Assembly (NCBI GenBank): GCA_002419145.1
Contig: DIFN01000076.1
Span: 146,709-185,379 of the forward strand
Direction: 5' to 3'
Length of the DNA: 38,671 bases
Source of the DNA: Mageeibacillus sp. UBA5747
GTDB taxonomy: Bacteria > Bacillota > Clostridia > Saccharofermentanales > UBA5734
Below are positions 14,797 to 23,020 of this stretch, one piece after another. The notes under the pieces were generated by a model that was not told where the DNA came from, did no database searches, and was given only the letters and a program-made list of their open reading frames with translations. Position 1 is the first letter of the stretch. Every line of letters starts with the position of its first letter. A program made the translations under genes and the position numbers.

Positions 14797-16067
14797 ACTT
14801 CACCTCGCGGAGTGATATCGTCATACCGGGGTGTGATGACCTCGGTTTCAATGGCTGCAAGGCCCTGCGCGACTAAGGCTTCGATGTCCAGGTCTTTTTC
14901 AGCATTCAGGGCATCGGCCAGGCTGGGGTGCGTTTTGGGGTGCTTGGCAACAAAGACCGTGCAGCAATCCTCAAAGGGTAAAATCGAGGTCTCAAAGGTG
15001 CCGATGCGACGGGCAATGGTCACCGTGTCATCTTTGTCCAGACCAATCAAGGGCCGGAAAACGGGGCGGGTGCTGATCTGGTCGGTGGTGACCAGGGCTT
15101 CCAGAGTCTGGCTGGCAACCTGACCCAGGCTTTCACCGGTGATCAAGGCCTTGAGCTGGTTGGACTCAGCAAAGCGGTCAGCGATCCGCATCATCATCCG
15201 GCGCATAACAATAGTCATCATATCCGGAGGGCAGAAATCGCGCAGCGTGATCTGGATTTCGGTGAAATGGACCACATGCAGGCGGATCCGACCGGCATAG
15301 CGGGCTAAAAGGCGGGCCAGCTCAACCACTTTTTCCCTGGCCTGATCACTGGTGAAAGGGTACGCATGGAAATACATCGCATCCAGCATCATGCCGCGCG
15401 AAGCCATCAGATAACCAGCCACCGGGCTGTCAATACCACCGGACAAGAGCAAAAGACCATGACCACTGGTGCCGACAGGCAATCCGCGGTGTGCTTTGAT
15501 GATGGAGCTGTAGAGGTAGTTTTTTCCCCTGACCTCAACGTAGAGAATAAAATCAGGTTCTTTGACTTTGACTGTCAGCTGGCTGGAAAACCGTTCCACC
15601 AGAAGTCCGCCGATTCGATCGCTGATTTCAGGAGACTGAAAGGGGAAAGATTTCAGTCCGCGCCGCGATTCGACCTTGAAAGTCCGTTTCCCGCCATCGG
15701 ACAACAACTGGCCGACATAGTCGATGGCCATGGCTTCGATGGCTTCGATGCCGCCGGAAAAGCGCCAGACTGGACTGATGGAAACGACGCCAAACACATC
15801 CTTGATCCGGTCGATGATTGGATTTATCTGGTAGTCAGCGGAAAATCCGCCTGATCCGCTGTCCGGATCCGGTTCGACCCAGATCCGGGAATGGCTCTGC
15901 TGAATGACAAATTGGCCCAGATCCTTGAGCCGGTGTTTCATGTTGCGGATGACTTGCTGTTCAAACTGATGACGGTTCATCCCTTTGAGTGTGATTTCGC
16001 CCAAACGGACCAGCAGGATCTTATCTTTAGGTAAGGGATGATTGGGTTGTAAGCTCTGTTCTGACAT
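14793..16067 (-). CDS. thiI: tRNA 4-thiouridine synthetase ThiI
   Basis: ThiI adenylates U8 of tRNA and replaces its oxygen with sulfur from a cysteine desulfurase; in some bacteria it also serves thiamine thiazole synthesis. The 424-residue protein has the ferredoxin-like plus THUMP N-terminal part (residues about 15-185) and the PP-loop pyrophosphatase domain with SGGIDS at 209-214. A Cys pair lies in FEDCCTVF near residue 360. It has no C-terminal rhodanese domain, as in Bacillus, where a dedicated NifS-like desulfurase (NifZ) supplies sulfur directly. That partner is the gene just upstream (16116-17258). The start codon follows AAAGGATAAAG; its stop overlaps the AIR-synthase-like gene. 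Confidence 0.94.
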   Translation of the reverse strand: MSEQSLQPNHPLPKDKILLVRLGEITLKGMNRHQFEQQVIRNMKHRLKDLGQFVIQQSHSRIWVEPDPDSGSGGFSADYQINPIIDRIKDVFGVVSISPVWRFSGGIEAIEAMAIDYVGQLLSDGGKRTFKVESRRGLKSFPFQSPEISDRIGGLLVERFSSQLTVKVKEPDFILYVEVRGKNYLYSSIIKAHRGLPVGTSGHGLLLLSGGIDSPVAGYLMASRGMMLDAMYFHAYPFTSDQAREKVVELARLLARYAGRIRLHVVHFTEIQITLRDFCPPDMMTIVMRRMMMRIADRFAESNQLKALITGESLGQVASQTLEALVTTDQISTRPVFRPLIGLDKDDTVTIARRIGTFETSILPFEDCCTVFVAKHPKTHPSLADALNAEKDLDIEALVAQGLAAIETEVITPRYDDITPRGEV

Positions 16068-16115
16068 CTTTATCCTTTTCGCAGGTATCCCGGGCTATCC
16101 TGTTCGCTCTTGGGC

Positions 16116-17258
16116 TCAGCGCCGGTATTTTTGGCATGCTCGAGCAATCGATCCGGCTGCCAGGATCATTTCTTCTGGTGTATTTTGCTCCGACAAGCTG
16201 ATCCGGATCGAGCATTCCGCTACAGAACGCGGGATTCCCATGGCTATAAGGACCTCTGAAGGTCCCTTTTTATGGGATGAGCAGGCTGAACCGGTCGAAA
16301 CAAAAAGATCCTCTTGTTCCAGGGCATGCTGCAAGGTTTCACCACGCAATCCCGGGAAGGCGAGATTTAAGATCTGAGGCACTGCTGTCTCAGGTGAAAT
16401 TCTGGTATAGGCGACGTCAAGGTGCCTGAGCTCCTGCAACAGGGTGTCCTGCAGGTTCTGGCAATGACTCAGGCAACGCTTCAGATCTGTGACAGATCGG
16501 GCGAGGCTGCGAGCGAGCGACGCTGCCAGGGGCGCGTTTTCTGTTCCACCGCGCAGGCCGCTTTGCTGTCCCCCACCGTGAACCAGCGGCTGGATGAGCA
16601 GCCCTTTTTTCACCAGCAGGAACCCAACGCCTTTGGGAGCGCCGAATTTGTGCCCACTGCCTGAGAAGAGCTCTACGCCCAGCTGGCCAAAATGCACAGG
16701 AATTTTGCCGCAGGCCTGGACCCCATCGACATGGATGGCTGCCCGGGGCCGCTTGCGGTTGCGGATGGCAACGATCTGATCCAGTGGCTGGATCACGCCC
16801 GTCTCATTATTGACCAGTAAGACGGTGATCAAGACTGTATCATCGTCGATGGCTGCAGCCAGCTGGTCAAGATCAACCTGCCCATCTGCCCGGAGCGACA
16901 CTTTGCGAACGACATAACCTTGTTTTTCCAGGTAAGATAACGTTGCACGCGTGGCGGCGTGCTCACCAGCCAGTGTGACAATGGTCCGTCCCCGCTTCGG
17001 ATTGGCCCCAACCGTACCTTTCAAAGCCATATTGATGGATTCAGAACCGCCTGATGTCAGGATGACCTCATCAGGTCGGCAGTCGAGTGATTGGGCCAGG
17101 GATGCTTTGCTGTCGCGGATCAGGCGGGCTGACTGCTGGCCTAATCGATGCACGGAGGCTGGATTGGCCGTATACAGACCCAGGTCTCTGGCATATTCGG
17201 CCACTGTCTCTTCGGATGGCCAAGTCGTGGCACTGTGGTCCAGATAAATCACGGCCAA
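16116..17258 (-). CDS. Cysteine desulfurase paired with ThiI (NifZ/IscS-like)
   Basis: A second class I cysteine desulfurase, 380 residues. The PLP lysine is K204 (SGHKFGAPKG), and the persulfide cysteine is C326 (STGSACSSHKK) on the extended loop. It differs clearly from IscS at 9853-11043 and lacks an adjacent scaffold gene; it stands directly before thiI, the arrangement of nifZ-thiI in Bacillus, so it most likely feeds sulfur to ThiI for 4-thiouridine in tRNA. The start is a rare TTG at 17258, with AGGAGG seven bases upstream, and only one base separates it from the gntR stop (TGA-T-TTG). Its translation is probably coupled to gntR. Confidence 0.9.
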   Translation of the reverse strand: MAVIYLDHSATTWPSEETVAEYARDLGLYTANPASVHRLGQQSARLIRDSKASLAQSLDCRPDEVILTSGGSESINMALKGTVGANPKRGRTIVTLAGEHAATRATLSYLEKQGYVVRKVSLRADGQVDLDQLAAAIDDDTVLITVLLVNNETGVIQPLDQIVAIRNRKRPRAAIHVDGVQACGKIPVHFGQLGVELFSGSGHKFGAPKGVGFLLVKKGLLIQPLVHGGGQQSGLRGGTENAPLAASLARSLARSVTDLKRCLSHCQNLQDTLLQELRHLDVAYTRISPETAVPQILNLAFPGLRGETLQHALEQEDLFVSTGSACSSHKKGPSEVLIAMGIPRSVAECSIRISLSEQNTPEEMILAAGSIARACQKYRR

Positions 17259-17259
17259 A

Positions 17260-18000
17260 TCAGGTCCTCCCTGCTTCCAGGCTCAATTTGACAGAGTCCG
17301 GGCGCCAGATCAATTCGAGCCACTCACAGACATGGCCGCTCCTGGAGGTGAGCCGACTGGTGGCGCACAACACCGGCGAGCGGCGGCTGATGTCGAGAGC
17401 CAGGGCTTCCTCGTGGGTGGCGGCGCGGACCGCCAGCTGGCAGCTGCCCTTGCTGGGCAAATAGGCGTATTTGTTGGCCAGAATGTCGATCATGGATTTA
17501 CCGCTCTGGACCTGGTCGCCAAAATCCGGAAACAAGTTGACTGGGATCAGTGAATGGCCCAGCCCGATTTCCCGGCCATGGATCAAGATGGGCCAGGTCA
17601 GGGACCAGAAACCGGGGTTGCCACTGGCGTGAGCTCCTTCAAAAAGGCGCAAGGTCTCTTCATCTGGTGGCAGTTGTTCAATCGACTGGAACAGGTAGTC
17701 AGACAGGCTTTTGGCAGCCAGCAAAGAATAGGAAAATGGCGAAAACTGACGGATCTCCAGTCGTTCGGGCTCGGCGGATACAAAAGTGCCTTTGCCCTTC
17801 TGGATCACCAAGGTGCCTTCGGCAACCAGTTCGGCAATAGCCTGGCGCACCGTCGGCCGGCTCAGGGCCAGTTCTTCACATAAAATCAGTTCGGAAGGGA
17901 TCTGTTGCCCGGCCGGGAATTGGCCGGAGGCGATCCGCTCCAGAATCCAGTCTTTGAGTTGGGCGTACAAGGGAATATTGCTGCGTTTGTCGAGTTTCAT
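17260..18000 (-). CDS. GntR-family regulator, HutC/UTRA subfamily
   Basis: A 246-residue regulator. Residues about 3-70 form the winged helix of GntR proteins (IPLYAQLKDWIL, PSELILCEELALSRPTVRQAIAELVAEG, KGKGTFV). The C-terminal part (about residues 85-240) is a UTRA-like ligand domain of the HutC subfamily, which in other members binds sugar phosphates, amino acids or related small molecules. I take the ATG at 18000, with AAAGGA about 11 bases before it; a GTG one codon upstream is equally possible. The gene leads an operon with the cysteine desulfurase, thiI and AIR-synthase-like genes, so it may regulate them. It begins 19 nt after an intrinsic terminator, leaving no room for a promoter in between. 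Confidence 0.88.
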   Translation of the reverse strand: MKLDKRSNIPLYAQLKDWILERIASGQFPAGQQIPSELILCEELALSRPTVRQAIAELVAEGTLVIQKGKGTFVSAEPERLEIRQFSPFSYSLLAAKSLSDYLFQSIEQLPPDEETLRLFEGAHASGNPGFWSLTWPILIHGREIGLGHSLIPVNLFPDFGDQVQSGKSMIDILANKYAYLPSKGSCQLAVRAATHEEALALDISRRSPVLCATSRLTSRSGHVCEWLELIWRPDSVKLSLEAGRT

Positions 18001-18018
18001 CACACCAGCGGTCCTTTC

Positions 18019-18053
18019 AAAAATAAAAACAGGCAAGCGGGATGTTTGCCTGT
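18019..18053 (-). terminator. Intrinsic terminator between purB and gntR
   Basis: On the minus strand an 8-bp perfect stem (acaggcaa/ttgcctgt; 18029-18036 with 18046-18053) with a 9-nt loop is followed by TTTTATTTTT (18028-18019). It ends the purB transcript. It lies just upstream of the gntR ribosome binding site, so any gntR transcript starting upstream must pass it. A second GC-rich hairpin (18098-18112) right after the purB stop has no U-run. Confidence 0.9.
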
Positions 18054-18115
18054 CCTTACATCTTAGCATGGAACGGAAACGAGGTCCATGGCAAGTGACC
18101 CGCGCGGCGGGTGAG

Positions 18116-19549
18116 TCAGACCTTCAATTCGGCTGTCACAGGGTCCGCGTCGGTCGGGCGGGAATTCAGAATCGGCTGAACAACGTCCTGGATGAATTCT
18201 GTGACTTGGTCCGGGCTGCGACCGATGTAAAGATTGGCATCCAGCAGCTTGTCCAATTCATTTTTGTCCAAGCCAAAGGCCGGGTCGGCTGCAATCCGCT
18301 CAAGCAAATCATTGGCTGCACCTTCTGTTTTGATCCGGGCACCGGCCGCCATGCTGTGCTGGCGGATCTTCTCGTGCAGATCCTGACGATCGCCACCCCG
18401 TTTGACGGCCTCCATCATGATATTCTCAGTTGCCATGAAAGGCAATTCATCACGGATATGCCGAGCGATGACGGCAGGATAGACCACCAGGCCACTGGAC
18501 ACATTGAGCATCAGCATCAGGATGGCATCGACCGCCAGGAACGCCTCTGGAATAGCGATCCGTTTGTTGGCCGAGTCATCGAGGGTGCGTTCAAACCATT
18601 GCTCGGCAGCCGTCAAGGCTGGGTTGGTGGCATTGACAATGACATAGCGGGCCAACGCCGCCATACGTTCACTGCGCATTGGATTACGCTTGTAGGCCAT
18701 GGCCGATGAGCCGATCTGGCTCTTTTCAAAGGGTTCTTCGATCTCCTTCAGGTGCTGGAGCAGACGAATGTCATTGGAGAATTTGTGCGCAGTCTGGGCG
18801 ATTCCAGAGAGGACATTGACCACCCGGGTGTCGACTTTGCGGGAATAAGTCTGGCCGCTGACCGGATAAGTGCCGGGAAAGCCAAATTTTTCCGCTATGA
18901 GGGAGTCTAATTGCCTGACCTTGCTCTGATCATTGTCAAACAGGCTCATAAAGCTGGCCTGGGTACCTGTGGTGCCCTTGCTGCCTAAAAGGCGCAACGA
19001 ACCCAGCACATAGTCCAGATCCGCCAAGTCAGACACGAGATCTGACAGCCAGAGGGTGGCGCGTTTACCAACGGTGACCAGCTGGGCCGGCTGGAAATGG
19101 GTGAAACCCAGGGTCGGCAAGGACTTGTTGGCAGCGGCGAAGCGGGAAAGTTGGTCGATGACTGCGACCAGTTTGACCCGGACCAGTTTCAGGGCCTCAG
19201 CCATGATGATCAAGTCCGTGTTGTCGCCAACATAGCAGGAGGTGGCACCCAAGTGGATGATCCCCTTGGCCAGGGGACATTGTTCACCATAGGCATGGAC
19301 ATGGGCCATGACATCGTGGCGTACGAGTGCCTCTTCCCGGGCTGCGACGTCGTAATTGATGTCATCCTGATGGGCTTTGAGCTGGGCGATCTGTTCATCC
19401 GAGATCGCAAGGCCCAAAGCCTGTTCAGCTTCAGCCAGAGCAATCCACAGTTTGCGCCAAGTCCGGAATTTCATATCAGGCGAAAAGATGGCCTGCATCT
19501 GCTCACTGGCATAGCGCGAATTGAACGGACTTTCGTAGCTGTTTTTCAT
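18116..19549 (-). CDS. purB: Adenylosuccinate lyase
   Basis: This enzyme cleaves SAICAR and adenylosuccinate, releasing fumarate, in purine synthesis. The 477-residue length matches the longer PurB type seen in Clostridia and animals. The family signature is the mobile loop GSSAMAYKRNPMRSE, with the catalytic serine within SSAM, and an upstream TTGTQASF segment. The start at 19549 follows AAGGAGAGAGAC. It lies 51 bp after the aminotransferase gene; no promoter or purine riboswitch is visible in that gap, so the two genes probably share a transcript that ends at the terminator at 18019-18053. Confidence 0.96.
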   Translation of the reverse strand: MKNSYESPFNSRYASEQMQAIFSPDMKFRTWRKLWIALAEAEQALGLAISDEQIAQLKAHQDDINYDVAAREEALVRHDVMAHVHAYGEQCPLAKGIIHLGATSCYVGDNTDLIIMAEALKLVRVKLVAVIDQLSRFAAANKSLPTLGFTHFQPAQLVTVGKRATLWLSDLVSDLADLDYVLGSLRLLGSKGTTGTQASFMSLFDNDQSKVRQLDSLIAEKFGFPGTYPVSGQTYSRKVDTRVVNVLSGIAQTAHKFSNDIRLLQHLKEIEEPFEKSQIGSSAMAYKRNPMRSERMAALARYVIVNATNPALTAAEQWFERTLDDSANKRIAIPEAFLAVDAILMLMLNVSSGLVVYPAVIARHIRDELPFMATENIMMEAVKRGGDRQDLHEKIRQHSMAAGARIKTEGAANDLLERIAADPAFGLDKNELDKLLDANLYIGRSPDQVTEFIQDVVQPILNSRPTDADPVTAELKV

Positions 19550-19600
19550 GTCTCTCTCTCCTTGCATACATTTCCTGGACTAAAGCCCACGTGCCGGATT

Positions 19601-20881
19601 TCAGGCCAGCAGCTGGCGGATTGCTGCCAATTTAACACAGGTGCAGAAAATTTCCATCGCCGGGCGCAATTCGGCCATGGGTGGGAAAGAAGGTGCCAGG
19701 CGAATGTTGCTGTCCTGGGGATCCTTGCCATAGGGATACGTAGCACCGGCCGGAGTCAATTCGACGCCACATTCCTTGGCCAGGCGCACCACCTCAGAAG
19801 CCGTGCCGGCAGGGACGTTGACACTGACAAAATAGCCACCTTTCGGACGTTTCCAAGTGCACAGGCCGGTAGAGGTCAGCTCTTGATCCAGGCGTTCCAG
19901 GACTAGTTCGAATTTCGGGCGCAGGATTTCAGCATGACGGCTCATGATGGCCTCGATCCCACCGGCCGCAGCAATGTAACGGATGTGGCGCAGCTGGTTC
20001 ATTTTGTCCGGGCCGATGGTCTGGATGGTCAGCTGCTTTTTGTACCAGGCGAGGTTGGCCGGGCTGGTGGCCAAACAGGCCAATCCTGCGCCAGCATAGG
20101 TGATTTTCGAGGTCGAGGCGAATTCGAACACACGGTCTGGATGGCCAGCGGTGTCACACAGATCCAGAATATCCGGTACGCTGTCGCGGTCATCAGCATA
20201 CAAGTGGTGTACAACGTAAGCATTGTCCCACCAGATGCGGAAATCCGGTGCGGCCGTTTTCATTTCGGCCAGGCGGCGGCAGGTTGCTTCGGAATAGGTA
20301 TAGCCATCTGGATTGCTGTACACAGGCACGGACCACATGCCTTTGATCGCAGGATCAGAAGCGACCAGAGACTCGACCAGATCCATATCCGGGCCCTCTG
20401 CGGTCATCGGCACGGGGATCATTTCGATGCCCAATGACTGGGTCACGGCAAAGTGGCGGTCATAACCGGGTACCGGGCAGAGGAATTTGACTGTCTCTTC
20501 TTTGCCCCAGGGACGCTCGGCACCGGGCAGGGCAAACAGCATAGCCCGTACCATGGTGTCATACATCAGGTTGAGGCTGGAATTGCCCAGAACCAGGACC
20601 AGGCTGGACGGAACACCCAGCAAATCGGCAAACAACTGGCGGGCTTCAGGAATACCTTCCAGGCCGCCGTAATTTCTGCAGTCGGTGCCATCCTGTGCCT
20701 TGAAATCCTTTTCAGTCAAAGCTGTCTGCAGGCCATTGGCCAAATCGAGCTGCTCGGAACACGGTTTTCCACGCGTCATATTGAGTTTGAGTTTGAGATC
20801 GGCAAAAGCCTGGTAACGGTTTTCCTGCACGTTCAGCTCGCTTTCGAGCTGCTGGCGGTTCATCGCAGAATATGAAAGCAT
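19601..20881 (-). CDS. Aspartate aminotransferase-like class I aminotransferase (PF12897 type)
   Basis: A 426-residue PLP aminotransferase of the group found in Corynebacterium, Clostridia and relatives, previously labelled MocR-like aminotransferase and including aspartate aminotransferases. Family hallmarks are the N-terminal LNMTRGKPCSEQLDLANGL, DCRNYGGLEGIPEAR, and GNSSLNLMYD, where PLP phosphate contacts lie. W-W-D-N-A-Y holds the Asp/Tyr pair and TSKITYAGAG the Schiff-base lysine. It has no DNA-binding domain, so it is not a regulator. It probably interconverts aspartate and oxaloacetate or a similar pair. The ATG at 20881 has AAGGAGG upstream, and a good promoter lies at 20921-20949; purB follows. 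Confidence 0.9.
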   Translation of the reverse strand: MLSYSAMNRQQLESELNVQENRYQAFADLKLKLNMTRGKPCSEQLDLANGLQTALTEKDFKAQDGTDCRNYGGLEGIPEARQLFADLLGVPSSLVLVLGNSSLNLMYDTMVRAMLFALPGAERPWGKEETVKFLCPVPGYDRHFAVTQSLGIEMIPVPMTAEGPDMDLVESLVASDPAIKGMWSVPVYSNPDGYTYSEATCRRLAEMKTAAPDFRIWWDNAYVVHHLYADDRDSVPDILDLCDTAGHPDRVFEFASTSKITYAGAGLACLATSPANLAWYKKQLTIQTIGPDKMNQLRHIRYIAAAGGIEAIMSRHAEILRPKFELVLERLDQELTSTGLCTWKRPKGGYFVSVNVPAGTASEVVRLAKECGVELTPAGATYPYGKDPQDSNIRLAPSFPPMAELRPAMEIFCTCVKLAAIRQLLA

Positions 20882-20920
20882 TTTGTATCCTCCTTGCACA
20901 ACGGACGCGATTGCCGCTTC

Positions 20921-20949
20921 ATTATAAGGGATCCTGGCGACGTGAACAA
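20921..20949 (-). promoter_or_regulatory. Promoter of the aminotransferase-purB unit
   Basis: On the minus strand TTGTTC (20949-20944), a 17-bp spacer and a perfect TATAAT (20926-20921) form a clear promoter. The start is near 20914, with a leader of about 33 nt. A second TATAAT-like string at about 20987-20993 is only the end of yraN. Confidence 0.75.
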
Positions 20950-20986
20950 GTCGTATAATTGACGATAATTGCTTGTTTTAGCCTGA

Positions 20987-21403
20987 TTATATCGGTACAA
21001 TCTCGATATCACCGCTTGGTTCACCACTTTGCAGATGGACTTCTGCTGCAAGAAATCTGGTTTCAGTATTCATATTGCCTGTATTTTGGCAGAAAACCAA
21101 AGCGGCTTTGCGGATTTTTCTGATTTTGGCTGCCGTGATCTGTTCCAGACCGCTGCCATGGGACGCTGGGCCGGATCTGGATTTGACCTCGATAAAATAG
21201 AGGCAAGCTCCTTTTTTCATCACCAGGTCAATTTCACCCAGGCGTGGAACCAAGTACTGGTGTGCAAGCAGTGTGAATCCATGTGATAACAAATACCGGG
21301 CGACAGCAAGTTCCCCTGCGTCTCCCCGGGTCTTGGCAAGACCACGTGTGGGATTTTTCCTGTTGTCAGGTGCAGGACCAAGGTCAAAATCAGGTGCCAG
21401 CAT
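20987..21403 (-). CDS. yraN: YraN/UPF0102 family endonuclease-fold protein
   Basis: A 138-residue protein of the conserved UPF0102 family, which has a restriction-endonuclease-like fold (homologous to Holliday junction resolvases) and an unsettled function. Motifs seen are GDAGELAVARYLLSHG, the GEIDLV active-site segment, and FIEVKSR with the catalytic E-x-K. The first 20 residues are extra and poorly conserved. The gene overlaps the end of rnhB by 14 bp. The rnhB-yraN pairing is common in Bacillota. Confidence 0.9.
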   Translation of the reverse strand: MLAPDFDLGPAPDNRKNPTRGLAKTRGDAGELAVARYLLSHGFTLLAHQYLVPRLGEIDLVMKKGACLYFIEVKSRSGPASHGSGLEQITAAKIRKIRKAALVFCQNTGNMNTETRFLAAEVHLQSGEPSGDIEIVPI

Positions 21404-22028
21404 GGTCGGACAGGTTCTTGAGAAAGCTCAGACGATGGATCGGTGTCAGGCCAAACTGCCTGATGGCTGCATAATGCTGGGCCGTGCCATAGCCTTTGTG
21501 CCGGGCAAAGCCATAGTCAGGATATTGACTATCGAAAGTTTGCATCAGACGGTCCCGGGTCACTTTGGCCAGAATCGAGGCGGCAGCGATCGAATTGGAC
21601 TTGGCATCGCCCTTGATGATAGGCCAGACCTCACCCGGGACCTGGTCCAGGGCAACCGCATCGATCAACAGGAGGTCTGGCTGGATCGCAAGGCCGCTGA
21701 TGGCCTGCCGCATCGCTTGTTTAGTCGCCTGCAGGATGTTGATCCGGTCGATTTCGGCAGCATCAACCAGGACCACTGCCAAGGCCAATGCCTGATCCCG
21801 GATCTGGTCATAGAGGTGCTCACGCTTTGATGCGCTGAGCTTTTTCGAGTCGTTCAGGCCCAGAATTGGCCGGAGTGGATCGAGTATGACGGCAGCAGCA
21901 GCCACCGGACCAGCCAGGGGCCCGCGGCCAGCCTCATCGACACCGGCGATCGCCCGATAGCCGCGCGCACGTGCCTGTTCTTCATACTGGTCCAAAAGGA
22001 CGTAGCGTTCCTGTTCGCTCATGCTCAT
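21390..22028 (-). CDS. rnhB: Ribonuclease HII
   Basis: RNase HII removes ribonucleotides misincorporated in DNA and RNA primers by cutting RNA-DNA hybrids. The 212-residue protein has the D31-E32 pair in GVDEAGRGPLAGP, D123 in LLIDAVAL, and GDAKSNSIAAASILAKVTRD, which carries the last acidic residue; these are the DEDD metal ligands. The start has two in-frame ATG codons (22028 and 22022); both fit the GAGAGAAA or AAGG upstream. It lies between rbgA (24 bp upstream) and yraN (overlapping), as in many Clostridia. Confidence 0.95.
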   Translation of the reverse strand: MSMSEQERYVLLDQYEEQARARGYRAIAGVDEAGRGPLAGPVAAAAVILDPLRPILGLNDSKKLSASKREHLYDQIRDQALALAVVLVDAAEIDRINILQATKQAMRQAISGLAIQPDLLLIDAVALDQVPGEVWPIIKGDAKSNSIAAASILAKVTRDRLMQTFDSQYPDYGFARHKGYGTAQHYAAIRQFGLTPIHRLSFLKNLSDHAGT

Positions 22029-22052
22029 TTTCTCTCAGACCTTCTTTCGTGA

Positions 22053-22904
22053 TCAGGACTGGGCAGGCCGCTCAAGGGTGATCCGGCCAATTTTGCCGGC
22101 TCGCAATTCGTCCAGGAACAGGACCGCAAAACGGGTGTAGTCTGGCTTGTTGCCCGGCAGCAGGCAGCCACGGCGGCGGCAGGCAGTCTCCATCAATTGA
22201 AGGGGTTCTGCGGTCAGTTGGTCCAGTTTATAGCGGTCCTGGATCAATTGGGGATAATCCTGGCTCAAGTCAAAAAGGACTTCCATGGCGATCTCTTCGA
22301 TCGGCAGGACGTCATCCTTGATGGCGCCGCTGGCTGCCAAGCGTCGCTGGCTGGAGGGACTGCCCAGTTTGGGCCAGAGCACACCAGGGGTGTCCAGAAG
22401 TTCCAGCTCGGTGCCAGACTTCGACCAGTTGACATGGCGAGTCACGCCCGGGCGATCGGCCGTTGCGGCTATCTTTTTACCGCACAGGGCATTGATGATG
22501 GTCGACTTGCCTGTGTTCGGGATGCCGACCACCATCACCCGGATCGGCCGGATCAGGCGACCTTTGGCCTTGGCCGCGTCAATTTTATGCTGGTTCATGC
22601 TGATAATCAGTTTGCGTAAAGGTTCCAGCGACGCGCGGCGATTGCCTTCGCAGGCTAATACAGGGATCTGGGCTTTCTGGTAATACTCAAGCCAGCGGCT
22701 GGTCTGGACAGGGTCAGCCAGGTCAGCCTTGTTCAGGACCAGGATGCGAGGCTTGGTGCCCAGAAGGCGGTCCAGCTCAGGATTGCGGCTGCTTTCAGGG
22801 ATTCTGGCATCACAGGTTTCGACAACCAGATCGACCTGCTTGATGTGGTCGCGCATTTCGCGCAAGGTCTTGGCCATGTGGCCGGGAAACCAGTTGACGT
22901 CCAT
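22053..22904 (-). CDS. rbgA: Ribosome biogenesis GTPase RbgA (YlqF)
   Basis: RbgA is a circularly permuted GTPase needed for late 50S assembly in Bacillus (incorporation of L16, L27 and others). In this 283-residue protein the G motifs come in the permuted order: G4 NKAD at 58-61, then G1 GIPNTGKST at 127-135, the G2 region GVTR, and G3 DTPG at 171-174. A C-terminal ANTAR-like helical domain follows. GGAGAAAC stands just before the ATG. It follows rplS after a terminator, in the conserved trmD-rplS-rbgA-rnhB order. Confidence 0.96.
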   Translation of the reverse strand: MDVNWFPGHMAKTLREMRDHIKQVDLVVETCDARIPESSRNPELDRLLGTKPRILVLNKADLADPVQTSRWLEYYQKAQIPVLACEGNRRASLEPLRKLIISMNQHKIDAAKAKGRLIRPIRVMVVGIPNTGKSTIINALCGKKIAATADRPGVTRHVNWSKSGTELELLDTPGVLWPKLGSPSSQRRLAASGAIKDDVLPIEEIAMEVLFDLSQDYPQLIQDRYKLDQLTAEPLQLMETACRRRGCLLPGNKPDYTRFAVLFLDELRAGKIGRITLERPAQS

Positions 22905-22968
22905 GTTTCTCCTTCCAGGAGGCTTGTGTCGATCTTGTGGTCAAGACCAACCCTATAAATAGGATATG

Positions 22969-23000
22969 AAAAAGAAAAGAGACCTGCAACAGGCCTCTTT
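22969..23000 (-). terminator. Intrinsic terminator downstream of rplS
   Basis: On the minus strand an 11-bp stem with one G-U pair (22990-23000 with 22976-22986) and a 3-nt loop is followed by TCTTTTT (22975-22969). It lies about 20 nt after the rplS stop codon. rbgA starts 64 bp further on, so its expression needs read-through or a weak promoter in this gap that I cannot recognise. Confidence 0.9.
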
Positions 23001-23020
23001 CCAGATCAAGCGAATGGAGA

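Noticed and set aside
18098..18112. GC-rich hairpin after the purB stop as the purB terminator
   Set aside because: It has no U-run; the hairpin at 18029-18053 with TTTTATTTTT is the better terminator.
20987..20993. TATAAT-like string at the end of yraN as a second promoter for the aminotransferase
   Set aside because: It is made by the last codon and stop of yraN (ATA TAA) followed by T, and no -35 stands at the right distance.
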